In this document: positions 1 to 9,634 of the stretch, piece after piece
Layout: every line of letters begins with the position of its first letter
Position numbering within the stretch: the stretch's first letter is position 1
From: Cerioporus squamosus
Lineage: Eukaryota > Basidiomycota > Agaricomycetes > Polyporales > Polyporaceae
Assembly: GCA_022592435.1 (NCBI GenBank)
Contig: JABYQS010000531.1
Location: forward strand, 1-19,126
Reading direction: 5' to 3'
Length of the DNA: 19,126 nt
Position numbers and translations under genes: made by a program
The notes under the pieces: generated by a model
What the model saw: only the letters and a program-made list of their open reading frames with translations
Databases searched by the model: none
What the model was told of the DNA's origin: nothing

Positions 1-796
1 TCGTTCTAAGGGGTGGTCAAGTAGGTCGTCCTAGTTGCAGTCGAGTCTAAGATCAGGGTGGAACAACAGACTGCGGTCGCAGGCGGGGTTGGAGGGGCTG
101 AACTTCGACGGATATAAGTACCGTGACGGCTATGGACGCCGATTGAATTGTAATGTAGGGTTACGTCGTCGAAGCCGCGAAGCGGAGGAAGCGTCTAGCA
201 GCAGCAGAGCAAATCGCACAGTCAATGTCGTGCCCGGGGTCGTCGTGCAGCCATCCGGAGACCCTCGCACTTACTTATGGCATCGCAGCCCTCCGGACGC
301 TCGCCTCCGCCCGGTGCCCACTGCCAACGCACGATGACATCAAATTGATCTGCACGCAAGCAGCTTGGTGCACGTTGCACAGTGTCATCTCGGAGTTCTG
401 AGCGTCCGGCCAGTGTGCGCTACGCCGAGCACAATGTCCAACGTAGTATCGCTTCGCCCGAAAGCCTGATGGATCGCCGTCGAGGCGTGATGATGCCTGC
501 TTCCCGCCGGTGCTGCGAAGACTGCGCGAATAGCGTCCGCGGCGTGCATGCAAACAGCCGGCCTCGCGTAGGCACTATCCAAGGGCGAGTGAACAGACGG
601 AGCGAGAGAGACCGGACGGAGGTTACTCACCTCGCTCGGTGCACTGCTCCCGCCGACCTTGCCCCCGACCTCGTTTCCACGGTGATGATCGCGCCAGGCC
701 CACGTCGGCCACTCAGGTTACCGGGATAACGCTCTTACAACACCAATCGCAAGGCCATGTATAGGTGAGGGTGATTACGAGGGGTATACAAGTTAT
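1..796. other. No recognisable gene (downstream of ERG6)
   Basis: This stretch lies beyond the ERG6 stop codon. It contains only short open frames in several phases, none with a recognisable domain or a consistent exon-intron pattern. The part next to 797 should hold the ERG6 3' untranslated region. I see no tRNA, transposon ends or long repeat. Confidence 0.5.
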
Positions 797-2648
797 CTAG
801 GATAACGGGACTCTAAAGGATAGTGGGGGCATCGGGTGGGGATAGCGGGCACTGTGCTGGGCAGCGGCCCTCGGATCAGTTTCTGCGGGCTTCCTCGAGA
901 CGACGAGGTACATTGGCGTGAAAAGCTGTGCGACCAATCCACATATATCAGTTATGCGGCGTCGCACCGGAGACGGCGGCGTGAGCGCAACGCACCTTCT
1001 CGCGACCACTCTTAACGAGCGCGTCCGCGGCGATCTTCAGAGTCTCGCCGACCTCCCAGGTGCCCTTCGGCACGATGCCGAGCTTCTCGATGAACCAGAG
1101 ACCGTGGTGCGTGACGAACTTGCCGCTGCCGCTCATCCGCCACACGGTGAAGATGTCCCAGAGCGTCTGCGCTTTCCGGATGTCGCCTTCAAGCGGGTAG
1201 TACCAGGGGACAGGGTCGGGGCGGTCGGCGAGGTCCTCTTCGTGCTCGATCTGGAAGCCGACCTTGATGATGGCCTCGCGTGCCTTGGCAATCGGCCGCA
1301 TCTCAGGGATACCGTTGCCGAGCTCAATCCCGTGCGCAACCTCCTTGTGCTCGGGGATGGACGGGTCCCACTTGTCCGTCATGCACCACTCGTACACACC
1401 GAACTACCACGTCACCGTCAGGTGAGCTCTAAGCCAGCGGGATGCGATCGACTCACCCTCCTCCAGGCTTGAGGACCTTCATGATCTCACCGTACACACC
1501 CTCCAACGATGGTGCGTGAACGGTGGCCTCAATCGCATAGACGGCATCGAACGAGTTCTCGCCGAACTTCTCAGCCAGCTTCATGAAGTCGCCAACGACG
1601 TACGTGAGCTGGTCCGAGAGGCCAGCCTTTGCCGTAAGGTGGCGCGCGCGGCCGACCTGGAAGTCGTTGTTGTTCAGACCGACGATCTGAACATCGGCGA
1701 ACTGCGCGATCTCGCGCGCGGGGCCACCAATACCGCAGCCGACGTCGAGGACGCGCATGCCGGGCTTGAGGTTCATCTTGAACGCGAGGTAGTGCTCGTG
1801 CCGTGCGAGCGCCTGGTAGAAGCCCTCGCCCTTATAGTACCGCGAGAAGTGGAAGGACGTGCCCCAGCCGTACTCGTAAAGACCGGTAGCGCCATCGTAG
1901 TAACCTGGCGGGAATACGTTGTCAGCCTTCTGTATGATGTATGGCAATCGAGCACGAGTGAACGGACAAGCCGCTGGTGCCTCCTGGTCGGCAAGGCGTC
2001 CGCAAAAACATGGTTGTGGGCACGATCACGTGAGTAACAGATTAGCGAACTGAAACTGTATGCCGATGGCCGGCTTCGCTGGAACCCAGACTGGACTAGA
2101 AATCGTGCCCAGGCCTGTCTCAGTTCGGGTGGAACGCGTCCGACAAAATTGCGCCCGAAACGACACGTCGCTGCAGGCCCGAGAACCCAGGTCGCAGAGA
2201 CTTCTCAACATCTCACGCTGCCTCCATGCACCACAACAGCCGACGCAAGGCTGCCGCCTGGCCCGCACCCTACGACGTTACACCCGCGAGCGACGCATGC
2301 CCGCCAGGTGCAAGCCATCCGATGAGCGATGGCAGCACAAGACAGCAATCAAACCGAAAACCGTAACAGGAGGCAAACGTGCATACGCCACCAAAACCCT
2401 CGGAGCAGCAACAAACCTCCCCCCCAAGCCCGACCAAGCAGCAACGAAAAGGGGAACACCGAGCGGCACAGGACGCAGGACGGATGCTACTCACCGTTGA
2501 TGACGTCCGTGTAGTTCGCGAGCCGGTTCTCCGTGTCCTGGCCGGCCTCCTTGCTCAGGTCCTTCTGCCAGAAGCCCGCATAGTTCTCGATGCGCTTGCC
2601 CACGCGCCCGTCGGCGTGCACAGTCGAGTCCGTCGCAGCAGGGGCCAT
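797..2648 (-). CDS. ERG6: Sterol 24-C-methyltransferase (Erg6)
   Basis: Erg6 transfers a methyl group from S-adenosylmethionine to C24 of zymosterol-type sterols in ergosterol synthesis, on ER and lipid droplets. My exons are 2648-2495, 1904-1457, 1403-996 and 925-797, giving about 379 aa (yeast Erg6: 383 aa). Visible signatures are the family block [20 protein letters not shown] (residues 61-80), SAM motif [11 protein letters not shown] (104-113), [10 protein letters not shown] (174-183), [10 protein letters not shown] just after the second intron, and [13 protein letters not shown] at the start of the last exon. The start at 2648 opens the only frame leading into NYTDVING, which joins GYYDGATG in phase 1. 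Intron 1 is unusually long (590 nt). At intron 2 the donor is in phase 2 (GGA GGA GG|gtgagt at 1456) but the acceptor frame is phase 0 (tag|TTC at 1403), so one base is missing; a fourth G at 1456-1458 would give PGGGFGVYEW. Identity is certain; that junction is not. Confidence 0.96.
1905..2494 (-). other. Long first intron of ERG6 (590 nt)
   Basis: The donor g|gtgagt lies at 2494 and the acceptor cccgccag ends at 1905, with a CTGAC branch-point match in ggctgacaacg about 20 nt upstream. The flanking exons join in phase 1 and align without a gap to the Erg6 family (NYTDVING then YYDGATG), so no coding exon is missing. I find no tRNA, transposon ends or convincing nested gene in it. Confidence 0.85.
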
Positions 2649-2868
2649 TTTTCCGGGGGTGCGGGAGGGAGGTGAGGGTGACTGTACAACAGAACGCCAG
2701 CGGTCAGCTCTGGACTTGGAACTCGCTCGGAAACGACGCCGCTGAGGCGCGCAGCCAAGCCAAGCCAAAAAGCGACGATAACGTACCAGAAGGGAAAAGG
2801 AGCGCGGTGGGAGGGAGGGAGGAAAGGGAAGGGGGTGGTAACTGGCCGTGGGTCGGGGAGCAGGCTGG

Positions 2869-2876
2869 AATATATA
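2869..2876 (-). promoter_or_regulatory. TATA-like box upstream of ERG6
   Basis: The minus strand reads TATATATT here, about 220 nt upstream of the ERG6 start codon. A C/T-rich stretch lies between it and the start, as often seen near transcription starts of well-expressed fungal genes. The assignment rests on sequence and position only. Confidence 0.5.
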
Positions 2877-2910
2877 GGCGCTGCACGCGAAACCGTACCA
2901 TACTGCCCAG

Positions 2911-2915
2911 CCAAT
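2911..2915 (+). promoter_or_regulatory. CCAAT motif upstream of ERG6
   Basis: A CCAAT pentamer (in gcccagCCAATcaaaa) lies about 265 nt upstream of the ERG6 start, on the strand opposite the gene. CCAAT boxes bind the HAP/CBF complex in either orientation. The motif is short, so this is tentative. Confidence 0.35.
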
Positions 2916-2941
2916 CAAAACACGCAACTTGTCTTTCGCGG

Positions 2942-3114
2942 CGGCCCGTTTACGCTCTCATAGTTATGTCGCGCTTATACGGCCCTCAGCTCGTGTTTTC
3001 GGTGCTTGACCTCCATGGTACGAGGAACAAGGATACTTAGAGGAGACAGGAGAACCGTCACGGCCCGTTTACGTTCTGCTATTGCGAAGTTGGTACTTGA
3101 CCTCCGTGGTACGA
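2942..3114. repeat. Degenerate direct duplication
   Basis: Two blocks recur in the same order. cggcccgtttacgctct at 2942-2958 returns at 3061-3077 with one mismatch, and cttgacctccatggtacga at 3005-3023 returns at 3096-3114 with one mismatch. The spacing is 119 nt for the first pair and 91 nt for the second, which suggests a tandem duplication of roughly 100 nt in which one copy then lost or gained about 28 nt. Confidence 0.75.
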
Positions 3115-3513
3115 CTGGCTCAAAACAGAGAAGTTAGTTGGCACCGTAACGTCGAAGGGAACACCATCGGCAAACACGAAGCGCACATGAGCACCGCCAG
3201 GATACGCACACACATGAATTGCAGATATGTACATTGCAAACGAAAGCCGACCCCAAGATCGTCACAGTGAATTGCGTGCAAACGACAGGACAAAAAACAC
3301 AACATTGCAACAAGCGGACACACAGCAGAGAACCCCCAGCACACGCACTCTCAGCTTCCTCCCCTCCACTCAAAGCAACACACGTACACCATTCATTCAG
3401 CACGAAGATTTGGTACTTTTGGTCTTGTCCCGGCCCAGCGACCCTTACCGCCGCCGCCGCCACGACAACCTCAGCCCATCAACGCCGCAACCGTCCGAAT
3501 CAACCACCCCCTC

Positions 3514-5702
3514 TTATTGCTTCGGCGGCGGGCCACCACGACCGCGGGGCACACCCCGTCCACGGAAACCACCACGTCCGCGGTCGCCGTTCATTGGAGG
3601 ACCGCGCGGCGGCGGACGCTCGCCGCGCTCCTTCCTCGTCTCGACGATGATACGTGCCTGGCCCGCGCCGCCGTCGGTCTCGATGCGAATACCGCCCTCG
3701 CCGCCCTGAGGGACCGGTAGCGAAGCGATGATGGCGCGCTTGGCCGCCTCGAGCTGCTGGAACTCGAGGAACGCACACGCCTTGTTGCGGACGATCTCGA
3801 GCTCCTTGATGGGCCCGAAGCGAGCCGTCAGAGTGGTCCTCAACGCCGCCTCCGAGACGTTCTCTGTCACGCTCTGCGCGGTAAAGTGAGTATTGAATAG
3901 GAAGACAGACGGTGGCCAATCAGACGTACCTTGACGAAGCATTGAGGCGTCGTCAGTGCCTGAGCGGCGAGCAGGGCAGGATGCGGCTCTTGCCGCAGAG
4001 GACGGGTGGTGACGTGCGGCGCAGGCGACTGGGGACCAGTCAGCGGCACCGGCGACGCGCTGCTAGTGGGTGCGGGAGCCTCCGTGATCCCGCGGGCCTG
4101 GCTGGCTACCGCAGTACCCCAGCTCTTCGCACCAGTCGCCGCGAGCGAAGCCCACGACTTCGGCGCAGAAGGCGCTGCAGGCAATGGTGCGGGCTGCGCT
4201 GGTGGCTGCTGCGGCTGCGGGGCCTGCTGAGCGGGAGGTGCAGGACTGGGAGCGGGCTGCTGCTGCTGTGGTGGAGCGGGAGAGGCGGGAGCAGGCGAGG
4301 CGGTGGAGGTGGGCTCGGCAGCGGGGGCAGGGGCGGGAGAGGGCTCGCGAGGAGCAGGAGTGGGTTCGGGCTTCTCCTCTGGTAAATGACCGTTCGCCTG
4401 AGGCTGAGGAGAAGGAGAGGGTTCGGGAGAGGGCGCCCGCGCCTCCACAGGCGGAGCGGGCGCAGGGTAGGGACAGGCTCCGGCTCCGGCTCAGCGGGAG
4501 GAGGAGGAGCCGGGGAAGCAGGGGCAGGAGGGGCGGGAGCGTGCTCCTCCTGCGCTTGCGCAGCCTCCGCCTCAGGCTGCTCCTCGCCCTCCTCGACAGA
4601 CTCCTCCTTCAGGAAGCGGAAGATGTCGTTGAGAACGAAGTAGCCGTTGGGCTGCTCAGCAAGGAAGAAGGTCTGGACGAACTTCCGCCAGTCTTCGCCC
4701 TTGTTTGACATTTCACCGATGACCTGGATGATGATACCGCCATTCGCAGAAGACTGGGCATCGACCGAGTGGATGAAGACCTTGCAGTCCTGGAAGCCGA
4801 TGGACGTGATCTTATTGTGAATTTCCTGCGGGAGTGCGGTCAGTCATCACGGGCAAGCCTAGAAGGAACCAGGAGACAAGGCATGAGAGTGAGGGTAGTC
4901 AGAATTCACGGTTTGAGGACAGTTCGGGGGACAGAAGCGCATGAGAATCGACTGTGACTCTGTCCAACCCCAGTGAGGAAACGGTTCGCCAGTCGGTTCG
5001 ACCCCCGCCAAATGGGGCAAGGGACGCGAGCCGACAATGCCAAAACCGAGATCGAGACGGGTTGTGACTCCGGAGTCGCAACGTCGCAACGCCGATTCCC
5101 CTTCAATGTCTCAAATCGACACGAGACGGATGTCGAACACTTTTCGCGGACCGTCCAGAAATCGTCCTGAATCATTAACGTTGACTACCCATGGTATGCG
5201 CCCAGTGGTATTGCTTGGCACGACCGTCCCAACGTAGCTGCTAGTGCAGATGCCAGGACCGTGTTCTGGCTGTTGTGAGAGAGGCGACAGAACACGCAGA
5301 CGAACACGCCAGCATCGAAGCGGTCGAGTTCGACACGCCAGGCAGATGTAGCACACTACCGGCGCTAAGCACAACCTGATGCTTAGGTGATGCTGGTCGG
5401 CCGACGACTCGAGTGGGAGAAATGGAGCACCAGGAAGCGCAAGGATGCATGTAGAAAGGGACAAGAATCGACTGCGGCAAAGCGGCTGGAGGCCTCCAGG
5501 TGGGGACGCGTCAGAGGGAAGCTTGATTACTCACCTGCTGGCCGAAACATGGCTTGCCGTCCTCGCCCTCAGTGCCGTGGATGAAGGTGGACGCCTTGGT
5601 GTAGAAACAGTGAAGACGATTGGGGTGCTTGTTGACGAAGGTGTAGTACTGAGGGACGAACTGCCAGCCGACTTCAGAAGGGTTCACGCCGGTGTTGGTC
5701 AT
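3514..5702 (-). CDS. G3BP/Nxt3-like protein: NTF2 domain, RRM and RGG tail
   Basis: Proteins of this family (animal G3BP, S. pombe Nxt3, yeast Bre5) pair an NTF2-like dimerisation domain with an RNA-binding tail and act in stress granules or as cofactors of a ubiquitin protease. Exons are 5702-5535, 4825-3930 and 3873-3514, giving about 474 aa. The NTF2 domain spans about residues 8-131 (FVNKHPNRLHCFYTKAST, GQQEIHNKI, FFLAEQPNGYFVLNDIFRFL). A Pro/Ala/Glu/Gln-rich linker runs to about 345. The RRM covers about 350-425 (CFVKSVTENVSE; ACAFLEF), and an Arg/Gly tail closes the protein (GDRGRGGFRGRGVPRGRGG). Intron 1 is 709 nt; intron 2 is 56 nt. The linker frame breaks near 4465-4467. One extra base in that GGG run (plus strand) restores PVPTPAPAPPVEARAPSPEP. 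A 71-nt intron (4474-4404, weak donor gtccct) is the alternative. The start at 5702 opens directly into the NTF2 fold. Confidence 0.9.
4826..5534 (-). other. Long first intron of the G3BP-like gene (709 nt)
   Basis: The donor cag|gtgagt is at 5534 and the acceptor actcccgcag ends at 4826, with a CTGAC branch-point match (gactgaccgc) close by. Both ends are phase 0, and the flanking protein joins as FGQQ|EIHNKI, continuous for an NTF2 domain. The intron contains a perfect 12-nt palindrome, GACTCCGGAGTC (5066-5077), followed directly by two tandem copies of gtcgcaac. No nested gene is convincing. Confidence 0.85.
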
Positions 5703-5992
5703 GGTGGGACTGAGGATAGAGCTGGGAGGATGAGCCTCGACCTGGAGAACTTGGGAGGACGCGTGGAGACATACCGAGGATGCCGAAGACGCGAAGAGAC
5801 GGGTGGACGAGGACGACGGGGCCACAGAGGCGAGAGCGTGGAGGTGCGATGAGCAATACAACAAAATCTTAGACGCGCACTGACGCTGCTCGTCCATCCA
5901 GTGGCGTCCCCGCAAGGTTTAGTCTCCGAACACCCGCACAGGCGCGCTGAGTGCAAACCGCCCATCTCCGACCAAACAGTCCGAGCGCCGCG

Positions 5993-5997
5993 ATTGG
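5993..5997 (-). promoter_or_regulatory. CCAAT box (inverted) upstream of het-C
   Basis: The plus strand reads ATTGG within cgATTGGctc, which is CCAAT on the minus strand. It sits 5 nt from the CRE octamer and about 100 nt upstream of the het-C start. It is a short motif, supported mainly by its position. Confidence 0.4.
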
Positions 5998-6001
5998 CTC
6001 T

Positions 6002-6009
6002 TGACGTCA
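6002..6009. promoter_or_regulatory. CRE palindrome TGACGTCA
   Basis: This is a perfect ATF/CREB-type octamer, 88 nt upstream of the het-C start codon and 299 nt upstream of the start of the divergent gene. Fungal bZIP factors of the Atf1/Sko1 type bind this site and often mediate stress responses. Binding is inferred from the motif alone. Confidence 0.5.
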
Positions 6010-6097
6010 TGAAGCTGTGGCCTTTGCGCGCGAGTCTGTCATCTGTACTTTGGGCGCACTGGGCTTGGGTTCTGTCACTACTTGCTCTTGTACCACC

Positions 6098-9000
6098 ATG
6101 ATCTCGAACACGTATCTATTACTGCTCGTGCTCTGTATCGTTATTCTCTGTGTCCCCGGCGAGGGAGTGTATGCGTTCGGTGCGGGGAACATCCCGAGGT
6201 ATGTCGCGCCCGATCTAAAATACTTATGCAGGAACTTAATCTCGACGCCGCGTGTAGCTTCGCGTTCCTGGAAGGCAAGGCTTTCCGACATGGAGACATC
6301 GTGAGTTTCCGTTGCGTGCACGGAGTATCTTCCCGATCGTCGGTACTGCATGTGCTCACTCCACACAGGAGGACGCTTTGAGCGAGGTCGCGAAGAAAGC
6401 CGGCGGGTTTGCGCTCGGGGCACTCATTGGCAAGGGCGGATCGAAGTTTGGCGGATTGGACATCAAACGCGTGTACTTTGGGTGAGTCGATGCGCACGAG
6501 GCTTGGAGCGGAAGTAATAAGTACGATCGCTGATCGCACTGAATCTGCAGCAACTGGCTGCGAGATTACAGTCAGGTCCGTCATTCCACATATTGCTCAG
6601 ATCAAGAGTTGTGGCTAACGCTCGCGTACAGGCTGTTGATGTTGCCGGACTCCAGAAACTGCAGCTTCAAGTATGCTCTTCATATTCCTGACCTAATTTC
6701 GTCCCTGACTTTGTTCATCAAGACGATCATCAACTTGTGCATGGTCCTTGGGTTCATGGCGAGTAGGGTACCACGTACCATGAAAGTTCCATATCTGAGC
6801 GTTACCGACAGGCCCATGGATACGCCACAGGCGAGTTCGAGGTTACCGAAGAGCGCCTCGGTGTCTATCTGCCGGTGAGTTCAGCGAGCGCGTGCGAGTG
6901 CAAAGCATGCGTATACTCACATATGATATGTTGCAGACAGAGCATATCGACAACCCGAAAGGATACCCGGATAATGCTAGGCAATACCACCCCAAGCTGC
7001 GTGGACCTGTTGACGTGCGTTAGATGTTCTCGAGATGTTGGAAGCGACTTCACTTATACATAATACAGCCGAGAGAGCTAGAGATTGACCCGCGGACTGG
7101 AATGAAGAACTACATCGCGAACGGTGAGTGGTTGTAATTCATTTGGTTTCGGCCTTCCGCTGACTCTGTGTCTCGCAGAGAACGGCTCCTGGGATACGTC
7201 CAAGGGTCTCGTCCGACGGACACTCGAGCGATGCATTCAACTTGGTCGCCAAGCCCGCGCCACTGGCAACAAGGCGGACACGTATGAATCATATCGCCTC
7301 TTGGGTCAGGCTGTGAGTTTTGCGACTAAGCTTGTGGTGTGCGTTCACTAAGTAGGGGCACACTCAGTTGCACACACTGGAAGACTTCCCGGCACATTCG
7401 AACTTCTGCGAGCTTGCGCTCGTTTCGATGGGTTACAACGACGTGTTCGTCCATGTCGGCGACCAGGTCAGGATTCAGGCAAGCAACGGGAAGTGGGTAG
7501 CACCGCTCGTCACCGGTACGTGCGCTATTCCTCCACCACAGACTACCGTATGTCTAAGTCGACACATCTCATAGGGACTTTCGGTTCGAGCGACTTCATT
7601 CACAGTCTTCTGGGAGGTTAGTAGTTTTGGCAGGCGTGATACATGGTGCATGTACTGATGTTATCGCCCACAGAGGCCACTGACCACATCGTATGTCGCC
7701 GTCTTGGGATGCGCATCCGTGTTTGCGTATTGATTGTTCACGCACCGTGCTCCAGAGCCAAGCATCCGTCTCAGACCTGAACGCAGAGCTCGAGAAGGCT
7801 CGGGCCAAGGCAGGGGGCACGCGAGACGGATCCTCCTCCAATCTCCGCTCCCTCCTGACGAGTATCCCCGGCGGCAACGACAGTGAGATGGCCCGTGAGA
7901 TGGACAGCATGGATCGTATCCGCGCGGGACCGAATCAGCCGGGTGGCAAGCGTCCGGAGGACATGAGCCCGCAAGAGTTGCATAGCGTCTTGTGGCAGGT
8001 GTTGACCTTTCGTGACTCCGGTGGGTGTATGCGCGCCAAAGCCTCTATGCGGTTGCTGATTACGCGTGGCGTCTAGTCGTGAAGAAGATTGACAAGACGA
8101 TTGGTGAGTAGTGAAGGCTATGCATACACCGGGGATCGTGCTGAGAATTCCATACAGAGAAGATTCCTGGACTCGGTCCATTGATTGAGAAGCTCATGGA
8201 CTCGATCTCTGTCTTCGTTTTTACTACGCTCGAGGTACGAAAGCACGCAGATACACAGCGTGGAGCCCAGAAGCTAACGATGTTCGCGCATATAGCCATT
8301 CCTGAAGCCCCTCATGAAGCAGGCTACGAGTGGCCTTCAGCTTGCATCTGGAGAGGTCATCAACAGTCAAGATCAATATGAGGTTCGTGAGACATCACTT
8401 TGCGTACTCTTTGAGATGCTGAACGCGTCTCGCAGGTGTTCAATGACCCAAGAGCTGTATGTTACTCCTGATCGATAGGACATCCGGGGAATCTAGACTG
8501 ACGTTGGCCACAGTCGGACCCAACCCACTCGTTCCTCAGCAAGGACCACTTTGTGAGTACAGCAGAGGAGAATCCTCGCGTATAATGGGCTGACGGTACG
8601 ACTCAGAACCTCATCTTGAACGAGACTGCAGGCAACTTGGGCAGGATCATCCTGGTCAGTTGACATGTCCTTGCCGTGTCCTGATTTTGATTGACGTTAG
8701 TGCAGGTTTTCACAGTGAACCTTGTTGTGAGAGCCTGGGACGACACATCGATGAATGTGCACCACGTTACGGATGACATCCTGCAGTGCCTGTACGCCAA
8801 TCTCTCGACGCCCATATCACCCATACCGGCTGACATCCGTTACTTAGCTTCCACCCCGATTTCCACAACAACAACTCACAGATCCAGCGCGAGATGCTCG
8901 ACTACATGCGCCGCTGGGTATCAGAGCTCGGCCATCAGCAACAAGAGGTCCTCCGACGCCTCACAAAGCAAGCCGTCCGCAACCACGAGAACACTCGTCT

Positions 9001-9634
9001 GGGCAGCAAGCCTGGCAGCGGCAACCCCACGCAGGGCTCGTACGCGTACAACGCCGGCCAGCAGACGCAGCACCAGCTCCAGGGCTACGTCTCGCAGATT
9101 CCTGGGATGTCGCAGACCCAGTCCGCGTTCGGGTCCGCGCAGAACGCGTTTGGGCAGGCGCAGCAGTTCATCGGGAAGTTCAGCGGAGGCCGGCCGAACT
9201 TTGGCACTGGGAGAGAGGCGGGCGGGCCGCCTCCGCCGCCTTCTACGGGCGAAGCTGCGTCCTTCTACGGGACCGGGGGCGGGGGCGGAGGTGCGCCGCA
9301 GAGCTCATCGTACGCGCCTCCTCCGGGACCCCCGCAGTCCTCTTCGTATGCACTGCCCGAGCCGCACGGTCACGCCGGGTACAACCCGGGCTACACGTCG
9401 CCGCCCCCGCCCGGAGGAGGAGGAGGAATGTCGTTCCCCCAAGCTGATGTTCCTGGGGGAATCCCGCCTGGCGGGTACTCCCCGTATGGCGGACCTCCTC
9501 CGCCTGGTCCCCCTGGAGGATTTGGGTTCCCGAGTCCGGACGTGCCGCCGCCGCATGGTGGGCCGCACGGACATGGACATGGACACCACGGGCACCATCC
9601 GCCGCCTCCACCCGGAGGACCGTTTGGCTGGTGA
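6098..9634 (+). CDS. het-C: HET-C heterokaryon incompatibility protein
   Basis: HET-C proteins are widespread in filamentous fungi; in Neurospora, het-c controls vegetative incompatibility. Exons: 6098-6198, 6258-6300, 6369-6481, 6551-6575, 6632-6670, 6723-6758, 6812-6874, 6937-7014, 7069-7123, 7179-7312, 7368-7515, 7575-7616, 7674-7690, 7756-8020, 8077-8103, 8158-8234, 8296-8382, 8436-8456, 8514-8552, 8607-8654, 8706-8791, 8848-9634. All phases agree, giving about 776 aa. A hydrophobic signal peptide leads into VYAFGAGNI. The HET-C core follows (FRHGDIEDAL, GGLDIKRVYFGNWLRDYSQA, GYATGEFEVTEERLGVYLP, IDPRTGMKNYIA, LHTLEDFPAHSNFCEL, VVRAWDD, NVHHVTDDILQ) and ends near residue 565. The last 210 residues are Gly/Pro/Ser-rich and finish His-rich. 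Exon 6 most likely ends at a GC donor. I chose the ATG at 6098 over 6017 because the signal peptide begins there. A HET-domain gene follows on the same strand. Confidence 0.96.

Larger units (their letters stand above)
2649..3513. other. Spacer: ERG6 promoter and 3' flank of the G3BP-like gene
   Basis: The half next to 2649 is the ERG6 upstream region, with a pyrimidine-rich tract on the coding strand (about 2809-2838), a TATA-like element and a CCAAT motif. The middle (2942-3114) carries a degenerate duplication. The part next to 3513 should be the 3' untranslated region of the G3BP-like gene. No coding exon is recognisable. Confidence 0.6.
5703..6097. promoter_or_regulatory. Shared divergent promoter region, G3BP-like gene / het-C
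   Basis: The two start codons face away from each other across 395 nt, so both promoters must lie here or overlap flanking transcribed sequence. The het-C-proximal half holds an inverted CCAAT box and a perfect CRE octamer. No coding exon is recognisable. Confidence 0.6.

Noticed and set aside
275..729. Overlapping frames of 80-115 codons on both strands near the left edge
   Set aside because: Open frames occur in several phases at once, as expected for GC-rich non-coding sequence; there is no domain and no splice structure.
4985..5030. tRNA-like B box (ggttcgacccc) inside intron 1 of the G3BP-like gene
   Set aside because: The flanking T-stem pairs poorly and no matching acceptor stem, D arm or anticodon arm is found about 70 nt upstream.
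6017..6097. Earlier in-frame ATG for het-C
   Set aside because: Starting at 6017 would place 27 residues before the hydrophobic signal peptide and would overlap likely promoter or leader sequence.
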